DNA from: Lachnospiraceae bacterium
Lineage (GTDB): Bacteria; Bacillota; Clostridia; Lachnospirales; Lachnospiraceae
Length of the DNA: 6,207 nt
NCBI GenBank assembly: GCA_021200345.1
Contig: JAJQGR010000286.1
Coordinates: 1-6,207, forward strand
Reading direction: 5' to 3'
Position numbers and translations under genes: made by a program. Below, piece by piece: positions 1-4,089 of the stretch (its first letter is position 1; each line of letters starts with the position of its first letter). The notes under the pieces were generated by a model. That model did no database searches and was not told the origin of the DNA. It was given only the letters and a program-made list of their open reading frames with translations.

Positions 1-462
1 GAATTTTATCTGGTGACGGTTTACACACCCAATTCCCAGGACGGGCTGGCCAGGCTGGATTATCGTATGCAGTGGGAGGATGTCTTTCGCGCATACCTGA
101 ACGGGCTGGCAATGCAAAAGGGCGTCATCGTCTGCGGCGACATGAATGTGGCCCATCAGGAGATTGACCTGAAAAATCCAAAGACCAATCGCAAAAATGC
201 CGGCTTTACCGACGAGGAACGGGGTAAGATGACAGAGCTTCTGGACAGTGGTTTTGTGGACAGCTATCGCTATTTTTACCCGGACACAGAAGGAGTGTAC
301 AGCTGGTGGAGCTATCGCTTCCGTGCCCGGGAGAAAAATGCCGGATGGCGTATCGACTATTTCCTTGTGTCGGAGAACGCCAGAGAGAGGATGAAAAGCG
401 CGTCCATTCATACAGAAATTTACGGCTCGGATCACTGCCCGGTGGAGCTGTGCTGGGAATGA
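1..462 (+). CDS. Exodeoxyribonuclease III / AP endonuclease (ExoA/Xth type), 3' part only
   Basis: The reading frame is open from the first base and gives 153 C-terminal residues, so the start and roughly the first 100 residues lie outside the window (family members are about 250 residues). Known family role: Mg-dependent cleavage 5' of abasic sites and 3'-5' exonuclease or 3' end-cleaning in cytoplasmic base-excision repair. Seen, numbered from the first visible codon: YTPNSQ at 8-13, GDMNVAH at 46-52 (metal and phosphate-binding D and N) followed by an EIDLKNPK stretch, AGFTDEER, an SWWSYRF segment, RIDYFLVS (catalytic-site D) and the terminal SDH triad residues at 143-145. These are the conserved motifs of the exonuclease III branch of the endonuclease/exonuclease/phosphatase fold, and the catalytic set looks intact. 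The frame ends in CWE and TGA, one base before the stop codon of the opposing regulator gene. I am confident of the family; the choice between the names exoA and xth is left open. Confidence 0.95.
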   Translation, partial: EFYLVTVYTPNSQDGLARLDYRMQWEDVFRAYLNGLAMQKGVIVCGDMNVAHQEIDLKNPKTNRKNAGFTDEERGKMTELLDSGFVDSYRYFYPDTEGVYSWWSYRFRAREKNAGWRIDYFLVSENARERMKSASIHTEIYGSDHCPVELCWE

Positions 463-463
463 G

Positions 464-1654
464 CTACATATCTCTGATGGCCAGTGCCACCTGAATGGGA
501 AATAAATCCTCCGCTGTTTTCAAGGGTGAATGTAACAGTTTCCTCAGCTTCTGCAGCTGATAGTTGACGGTATTGCGGTGGACATACAGCTCCTTCGCGG
601 TGCCGTCCAGGCTTCGGTCATTATGAATATAGGCCCGCAGAAGCTTCATATATTCATGTCCCTGCATATCGAACCGCTCCACCTCTCCCAGAATTTCATC
701 CGCATAGGAGGAGAGCACTTCCTCGTCAGTGATGGAAAAGAGGAGTCTGTCAAAGCCCATTTCATTGAAATCAATAATGGTCTGCTTCTTGTGCACCGCC
801 ATTTTCATCGCTGTGGTGGCGCGCTGGAAGCTTTTATACATTTCTCTGATTCCCATGACTTTCTGGCCCACGCCGATATAAATATCGTGGTTGACCAGCA
901 ATTCCCTGTAAGCGTCCGCAATCACGTCCAGCACGTGATCTGATAATTCCGGAGTGGTATGGTTGAGGATCACCAGCTGCAGATTTTCCAGAGTCACAAT
1001 TCCGATATGCAGCTGGGCGTTTCCCAGCCTCCGCTTCATGCGTCTGAGTCTGGTTTCCAGCCAGTAGTCCATGGAGGAGGGCAGGTCGAAGTCTCCCTCC
1101 GAATTTGGGGCCGATCCCTTTTTAAAACGGGAGCAAATGGTGATCACCAGAAAATCCGCTTCCAGGTCATAATAAGTAGAGAGAATGTCCTGATAGTTTT
1201 CCGGGGCATTGTGCCTTAAAATGGCGTCCCGGACGGCCTGGTCGTGAATCAGACTTTCCTGACGTTTATTCATGATGGTAATACATAAGGTCTGAATCAT
1301 TTCCGTAATGTGGATTTCCCAGGGCATGGTCAGCAGCGGGAAATCCTTTTCATCACAAAAATCCAGCACCGGCTGCGGAATATCAAAGACATACATCCCC
1401 ACATTGACGATGAGCCCGGCCGCGTGCCGTTCATACAGGCTTTTCACGATTTCGAAAAGCCAGCCGGGCTGCTCAGATTGGCGCCGCCCCGTGGTTACTG
1501 CCAGCTCCGCACCATGAAAATAAGGAATGATATATTCGTCCTCCAGCATATAGATCCAGTTGACGATGTTGGTGGATCCGTTTTCACCGGCGCAGAGGCT
1601 CAGCTGAAAGGGATTGTTGTTATCAGCACACAAGTGTCTTAGAGAGACGGACAT
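464..1654 (-). CDS. PucR-family transcriptional regulator
   Basis: A complete 396-residue protein, the usual size for a PucR/CdaR-type regulator. Residues about 5-125 match the PucR N-terminal ligand-sensing domain, with the typical 'LSLCAGENGSTNIVNWI' and 'GAELAVTTGRR' blocks. The middle (about 160-310) is the GGDEF-like region with 'IYIGVGQ' and 'MYKSFQRATTAMKMA' segments. The C-terminus (338-396) is the PucR-type helix-turn-helix, with recognition helix around HRNTVNYQLQKL (from residue 359). Family members are cytoplasmic DNA-binding activators or repressors of purine, amino-acid or sugar-acid catabolism, and often act on neighbouring genes. The ligand cannot be read from the sequence. 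The ATG at 1654-1652 is preceded by GGAGG with 8 bases between, which settles the start. The only divergent neighbour is a 54-residue ORF, so the usual metabolic target operon is missing here and the target may lie elsewhere or be the small gene. Self-regulation is plausible because a palindrome lies at its predicted transcription start. Confidence 0.93.
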   Translation of the reverse strand: MSVSLRHLCADNNNPFQLSLCAGENGSTNIVNWIYMLEDEYIIPYFHGAELAVTTGRRQSEQPGWLFEIVKSLYERHAAGLIVNVGMYVFDIPQPVLDFCDEKDFPLLTMPWEIHITEMIQTLCITIMNKRQESLIHDQAVRDAILRHNAPENYQDILSTYYDLEADFLVITICSRFKKGSAPNSEGDFDLPSSMDYWLETRLRRMKRRLGNAQLHIGIVTLENLQLVILNHTTPELSDHVLDVIADAYRELLVNHDIYIGVGQKVMGIREMYKSFQRATTAMKMAVHKKQTIIDFNEMGFDRLLFSITDEEVLSSYADEILGEVERFDMQGHEYMKLLRAYIHNDRSLDGTAKELYVHRNTVNYQLQKLRKLLHSPLKTAEDLFPIQVALAIRDM

Positions 1655-1662
1655 TTCAAATA

Positions 1663-1667
1663 CCTCC
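1663..1667 (-). promoter_or_regulatory. Ribosome binding site of the pucR-type gene
   Basis: Reading the minus strand, GGAGG stands 8 bases before the ATG. It is a near-ideal Shine-Dalgarno sequence and supports the start at 1654. Confidence 0.85.
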
Positions 1668-1686
1668 GGAAAAAATGAAATTTTAT

Positions 1687-1719
1687 TTTGTGCTCATAGC
1701 ACAAATTATAGCACATATC
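1687..1719. promoter_or_regulatory. Operator-like palindrome plus an extra half-site (AGCACA motif)
   Basis: TTTGTGCT (1687-1694) and AGCACAAA (1698-1705) form a perfect 8-bp inverted repeat around a 3-base CAT centre. A third copy of the half-site follows: ATAGCACAAATT (1696-1707) is immediately repeated as ATAGCACATATC (1708-1719), exactly 12 bases on. The array overlaps the predicted -10 and start site of the regulator gene on the minus strand, the classic place for a repressor or autoregulator. That the PucR-type protein binds it is inference; it could also be a site for another factor. Confidence 0.55.
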
Positions 1720-1733
1720 TTTGAACTTATCTA
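1705..1733 (-). promoter_or_regulatory. Predicted sigma-A promoter of the pucR-type gene
   Basis: On the minus strand a perfect TATAAT lies at 1710-1705. TAGATA (4 of 6 matches to TTGACA) lies at 1733-1728, with a 17-base spacer. Transcription would begin near 1698, giving a leader of about 45 bases that contains the GGAGG site. The -10 is convincing and the -35 is mediocre, as expected for a regulated promoter. Confidence 0.6.
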
Positions 1734-1736
1734 CCA

Positions 1737-1764
1737 TTTACTTCCATAAATCCTGAGATATAAT
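1737..1764 (+). promoter_or_regulatory. Predicted sigma-A promoter of the 54-residue ORF
   Basis: TATAAT at 1759-1764 is a perfect -10. TTTACT at 1737-1742 matches the -35 consensus at 4 of 6 positions, with a 16-base spacer. Transcription would start near 1771, leaving a leader of about 85 bases before the ATG at 1856. The promoter sits back to back with the minus-strand promoter: the two -35 elements are only three bases apart (1728-1733 and 1737-1742). Confidence 0.55.
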
Positions 1765-1803
1765 GAAATTACAAAACAAAAACAAATGAGAACAAAAATC
1801 CAA

Positions 1804-1826
1804 TTTGTCTTTCAGGAAAAGACAAA
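1804..1826 (+). promoter_or_regulatory. Perfect 9-bp inverted repeat in the leader of the 54-residue ORF
   Basis: TTTGTCTTT (1804-1812) pairs fully with AAAGACAAA (1818-1826) around a 5-base CAGGA loop. It lies inside the predicted leader, ending 14 bases before the AAGGAGG site. It is not followed by a T-run, so it does not look like a terminator. It may be an mRNA hairpin affecting stability or translation, or a DNA operator. The palindrome is plain; its role is unknown. Confidence 0.45.
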
Positions 1827-1840
1827 CTGAGCAGAGATAG

Positions 1841-1847
1841 AAGGAGG
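1841..1847 (+). promoter_or_regulatory. Ribosome binding site of the 54-residue ORF
   Basis: AAGGAGG stands 8 bases before the ATG at 1856. An earlier ATG at 1851 hits a stop after five codons, so 1856 is the start. This near-perfect site is the main reason to call so short a frame a gene. Confidence 0.8.
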
Positions 1848-1855
1848 CTGATGAT

Positions 1856-2020
1856 ATGTATAATTTAAACATGATGGATAATTTCAGCGTAAACGAAAGA
1901 AAGTATGAGATGCCGGACTGGATGATGAAGGAAGGCCTGTATAATTGTGAAGGTTTCACCGCCGATTATTACAGGAGCCTGTTCTCAAAAGCCGTCAACA
2001 GGCTGATGTTCTGGAGATAA
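1856..2020 (+). CDS. Hypothetical small protein, 54 residues
   Basis: I do not recognise this protein. The frame begins MYNLNMMDNF and ends VNRLMFWR, then TAA. Support for it being real: an AAGGAGG site at ideal spacing, a perfect TATAAT 92 bases upstream of the start, a hairpin shortly after the stop, and a divergent position beside a regulator. The composition is unusual: seven methionines and ten aromatic residues in 54, one cysteine (C31), balanced charge (seven acidic, seven basic) with the acidic residues mostly in the first 37 positions and a basic, aromatic C-terminus (YYRSLF to MFWR, 38-54). The C-terminal 17 residues could form an amphipathic helix. There is no signal peptide, no long hydrophobic span and no metal-binding cysteine cluster. 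It could be a target or accessory peptide of the PucR-type regulator, or a stand-alone small protein. It is well supported as translated; its function is unknown. Confidence 0.7.
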   Translation: MYNLNMMDNFSVNERKYEMPDWMMKEGLYNCEGFTADYYRSLFSKAVNRLMFWR

Positions 2021-2060
2021 ACTGATTTCAGCAATGCTCCAATCTTTAGATAATACACTC

Positions 2061-2113
2061 AAAAGCGGTTTTCATGCGGCGTTTCTCTCGCTGGTCGTAT
2101 GGAAGCCGCTTTT
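2061..2113 (+). terminator. Long hairpin after the 54-residue ORF, possible terminator
   Basis: The 15 bases at 2061-2075 (AAAAGCGG then TTTTCAT) pair with 2099-2113 (ATGGAAG then CCGCTTTT), with two G-U pairs and no gaps, enclosing a 23-base loop. It starts 41 bases after the small ORF. The A-rich left arm and T-rich right arm fit a weak bidirectional intrinsic terminator. The loop is large and only four T follow the GC part of the stem, so termination is uncertain. TGCGGCGT occurs both in the loop (2075-2082) and after the stem (2117-2124), which allows alternative pairings. Confidence 0.4.
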
Positions 2114-2168
2114 GCGTGCGGCGTGTTCAAGGTCATTGAGCGAATCCGCAAAAATGTCCAGTATATGC

Positions 2169-2197
2169 TTGCAAAATCTTTACAGAGGGGATATAAT
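2169..2197 (+). promoter_or_regulatory. Predicted sigma-A promoter of the ATPase gene
   Basis: TTGCAA (2169-2174, 4 of 6) and a perfect TATAAT (2192-2197) are separated by an ideal 17 bases. The first 12-bp repeat copy ends 7 bases before the -35 and the second lies in the leader, so both flank the promoter. The start would be near 2204, giving a leader of about 49 bases. Confidence 0.65.
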
Positions 2198-2239
2198 TCT
2201 ACTGTACAAAAATGCGTAAACACGTAAAAATGTCCAGCC

Positions 2240-2244
2240 GGAGG
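2240..2244 (+). promoter_or_regulatory. Ribosome binding site of the ATPase gene
   Basis: GGAGG stands 8 bases before the ATG at 2253. It overlaps the right arm of the outer inverted repeat (2243-2250) and follows the second 12-bp repeat by two bases, so a factor or RNA fold using those repeats would also affect translation. Confidence 0.8.
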
Positions 2245-2252
2245 ATTCGCAT

Positions 2253-3506
2253 ATGGTCATTAAGAGAGATTTATATTTGAATAAGCTTATCAGCAAGAAG
2301 CATAACGGTCTTATCAAAGTAGTTACCGGTATTCGCCGCTGTGGGAAATCATATCTGCTGTTCCAGCTTTTCAAGGCGCATCTTCTGGAAGAAGGAACAG
2401 ATAGAAAGCACATTATTGAAATAGCCTTTGATGCTTTTGAAAATAAATGTTATCAGGACCCATATGTACTGATGCCGTATCTGAAAGAGCAGATCACTGA
2501 CGATAAAATGTATTATGTGCTTCTCGATGAGGTACAGCTGCTTGAAGAATTTGAATCCGTCTTGAACAGTCTTATCCGGATGGAAAATGTGGATGTGTAC
2601 GTCACCGGCAGCAATGCACGTTTCCTTTCCAAAGATGTCATTACAGAGTTTCGGGGCCGCGGCGATGAAGTCCGTATGTATCCACTTAGTTTTTCTGAAT
2701 TTATGTCTGTTTATTCCGGCAGCAGGCAGGATGGGTGGAACGAATATATGCTATATGGCGGGCTGCCGCTTGTGCTTTGCTTTCAGACTTCGGAGGAGAA
2801 AATCCAGTTTCTCAAATCCCTGTTTGAAGAAACATATATTTCGGACATAGTGGGACGTCATAAAGTCCGCAACCGCTCTGAACTGGAAGAGCTACTAAAT
2901 ATTTTGGCCTCCGGGATCGGATCGCTGACGAATCCGTCAAAATTATCTGCAACCTTTAAGAGTGTGAAGCAGAAAACAATCAGTAAGACAACGATTGGGA
3001 ACTATATTGATTATTTTTGTGATTCCTTTCTGATCGATCGCGCTGTCCGATATGACATCAGAGGACGAAAGTACATTGATACTCCCGTAAAGTATTATTT
3101 CACCGATATGGGACTTCGAAATGCCCGATTGAATTTCCGGCAGCTGGAAGAAACGCATACCATGGAAAATATTATTTTTAATGAGCTGAAAATTCGCGGT
3201 TTCAATGTGGATGTAGGAGTAATTGTGCAAAATGGTACGGATTCCAACGGCAGCCATATTCGTAAACAGTTGGAAATTGACTTTATCTGCAATAAAGGCT
3301 TCAGACGTTTCTATATTCAATCAGCGTATGCAATACCGGATCAGACAAAGATGGAGCAGGAGCAGCACTCTCTTATGCTGACAGGCGACGCTTTCAAGAA
3401 GATTATCATCACCAGAGAAACTCCGGCTCCTTATTATAATGATAATGGTGTTCTTGTGATGAGCATTTATGATTTCCTGTTGAATCCAAACAGTCTTGAA
3501 CAATAG
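2253..3506 (+). CDS. AAA_14/DUF4143-type ATP-binding protein
   Basis: 417 residues, the normal length for this family. Seen: Walker A GIRRCGKS at 26-33; Walker B YYVLLDEVQ with D92 and E93; a sensor-like TGSNA at 118-122; the family-specific TEFRGR block at 131-136 and YPLSFSEF at 143-150; and YGGLPLV near 168-174. The C-terminal half matches DUF4143, which has a PD-(D/E)XK-nuclease-like fold; here the core reads EIDFI (341-345) and YIQSAY (354-359), so the E-x-K end of a nuclease triad is replaced by Q-S-A and nuclease activity is doubtful. The family is common in anaerobes, often as a stand-alone accessory gene, and its cellular role is poorly defined. The gene looks more A+T-rich than the regulator and the STAND gene, which suggests separate acquisition. 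Its promoter and ribosome site lie in a repeat-bounded module. It is not IstB, which has a different arrangement. Confidence 0.9.
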   Translation: MVIKRDLYLNKLISKKHNGLIKVVTGIRRCGKSYLLFQLFKAHLLEEGTDRKHIIEIAFDAFENKCYQDPYVLMPYLKEQITDDKMYYVLLDEVQLLEEFESVLNSLIRMENVDVYVTGSNARFLSKDVITEFRGRGDEVRMYPLSFSEFMSVYSGSRQDGWNEYMLYGGLPLVLCFQTSEEKIQFLKSLFEETYISDIVGRHKVRNRSELEELLNILASGIGSLTNPSKLSATFKSVKQKTISKTTIGNYIDYFCDSFLIDRAVRYDIRGRKYIDTPVKYYFTDMGLRNARLNFRQLEETHTMENIIFNELKIRGFNVDVGVIVQNGTDSNGSHIRKQLEIDFICNKGFRRFYIQSAYAIPDQTKMEQEQHSLMLTGDAFKKIIITRETPAPYYNDNGVLVMSIYDFLLNPNSLEQ

Positions 3507-3557
3507 GATGTCCGGGGTTTGACACCTTAACCAATTTTTAAAAGGAAAGGGGAAAAT
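3507..3557 (+). other. Short intergenic gap between the ATPase and the 133-residue ORF
   Basis: The 51 bases hold a perfect TTGACA at 3519-3524 but no -10 at 16-18 bases, and only a feeble GGTT/AACC stem (3516-3519 with 3529-3532) before ATTTTTA. I see neither a clear promoter nor a terminator, so read-through from the ATPase gene is likely. A purine-rich AAAGGAAAGGGGAA tract (3541-3554) serves as the ribosome binding site for the next gene. Confidence 0.4.
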
Positions 3558-3959
3558 ATGGATTATGAATTTACCGGGTATAGCGAGAATATGTGGAACA
3601 TTCGCTGGCAGGACGGCTTTGAAAAAGAGATTGAAGGCAAAGGAATCGCTGAGCAGTTGCATTGTTACGGCTGGAGCAAATTTGAGAATCTGACCAGAAT
3701 TCCTTATACCGAATTGGAGGCTCATATCAGAGCAGAGCGCCTGGAAAATTATGTGGAGCCGTTTCAGGAGAACCGTTTGATTATGCAGGATGGACTTGTT
3801 GTCGGCGTGTTGGTAGGATATTACCGCGTGAAATATATTCTTCCTTATATGGGATATGTCTATGCATCTTCCTCAGACAACAATGGTGCCGGATATAAGG
3901 AGAGGGAATGGAGCAAATACCTCATCTGCCTTCCGCTTTCCCATACTTTGTGGGAGTAA
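3558..3959 (+). CDS. Hypothetical protein, 133 residues
   Basis: I do not recognise a family. The ATG follows a purine-rich AAGGGGAA site by 3-5 bases, a usable but imperfect signal. The protein is soluble in appearance. It starts MDYEFTGYSENMWNIRW, is rich in aromatic and acidic residues (YGWSKFENLTRIPYTELEAHIRAERLEN), then has a hydrophobic patch LVVGVLVGYY followed by basic and aromatic RVKYILPYMGYVY. The final 25 residues (GYKEREWSKYLICLPLSHTLWE region) are less compositionally similar to the first part. The patch of about 10 residues is too short for a membrane span. The +1 frame is open from 3832 right into the downstream STAND gene, so the C-terminus may reflect a frameshift from a longer ancestral gene, but that is speculation. 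Gaps of 51 bases before and 130 after suggest possible cotranscription with both neighbours. Confidence 0.6.
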   Translation: MDYEFTGYSENMWNIRWQDGFEKEIEGKGIAEQLHCYGWSKFENLTRIPYTELEAHIRAERLENYVEPFQENRLIMQDGLVVGVLVGYYRVKYILPYMGYVYASSSDNNGAGYKEREWSKYLICLPLSHTLWE

Positions 3960-4089
3960 TCCTCTGCCCTGTGATTCTGACATAGGCATACACGGACACA
4001 GAAAACAGTGCTTGCGTGAGCGGGGCTTTAATATATGGTTCAAACCTGATAAGCGATCGGAATCTGGTTATTCAGAGAGGGAGAGAGTT
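3960..4089 (+). other. Intergenic gap before the DUF4062-STAND gene
   Basis: The 130 bases hold no convincing terminator. The best promoter candidates are weak: TAATAT at 4029-4034 has no matching -35 at 16-18 bases, and TATGGT at 4034-4039 pairs only with a poor TTGCGT at 4012-4017. The frame of the STAND gene is open across the whole gap, but the encoded residues do not resemble the DUF4062 family and the ATG at 4090 is the better start. Confidence 0.4.
4079..4083 (+). promoter_or_regulatory. Ribosome binding site of the DUF4062-STAND gene
   Basis: GGGAG within a longer GA-rich tract ends 6 bases before the ATG at 4090. It is weaker than the GGAGG sites of the other genes, but with the motif position in the protein it supports this start over the upstream in-frame ATGs at 3856, 3862 and 3883. 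Confidence 0.6.

Larger units (their letters stand above)
2140..2250 (+). repeat. Repeat-bounded promoter module: outer inverted repeat, inner direct repeat
   Basis: GCGAATCC at 2140-2147 is the exact inverse of GGATTCGC at 2243-2250. Just inside lie two identical copies of AAAAATGTCCAG, at 2150-2161 and 2226-2237, in direct orientation and 76 bases apart. Between the copies lies a complete promoter. The module also contains the ribosome binding site and ends two bases before the ATG of the ATPase gene. Nested terminal repeats around an outward promoter resemble the ends of IS21-type insertion sequences or a small non-autonomous element, but no transposase fragment or clear target-site duplication is visible. 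Alternatively the copies are binding sites of one regulator. The repeats are certain and the origin is inferred. Confidence 0.5.

Noticed and set aside
578..943. Plus-strand open frame of 121 codons opposite the PucR-type gene
   Set aside because: It lies fully antisense to a well-supported gene with recognisable domains and encodes no recognisable motif. The other plus-strand frames at 959-1219 and 1308-1642 were rejected for the same reason.
1804..1826. GGA in a hairpin loop as a CsrA binding site
   Set aside because: The loop has GGA, but it lies well upstream of the ribosome site and not over it. There is no second site and no evidence for csrA here.
1738..1959. Minus-strand frame of 73 codons overlapping the divergent control region
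   Set aside because: It runs through the plus-strand promoter, hairpin and 54-residue gene and encodes a low-complexity Phe/Leu/Ser product. No ribosome site was seen.
2034..2219. Open frame of 61 codons, and another of 42 codons at 2099-2227, between the small gene and the ATPase
   Set aside because: Neither has a ribosome binding site. Both run through the hairpin, the direct repeat and the promoter, and neither product resembles a known protein.
2253..3506. ATPase as the IstB helper of an IS21 element, given the IS21-like repeats upstream
   Set aside because: The TEFRGR, GGLP and DUF4143 features do not match IstB, the protein is longer than IstB (about 250 residues), and no IstA gene or right-hand end is visible.
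3507..3520. ATGTCC in GGATGTCCGGGG after the ATPase as a third copy of the AAAAATGTCCAG repeat
   Set aside because: Only six core bases match, which is expected by chance at this length.
3519..3547. TTGACA as a promoter for the 133-residue gene
   Set aside because: The -35 is perfect but the bases 16-18 downstream are purine-rich (AAGGAA) with no -10 resemblance.
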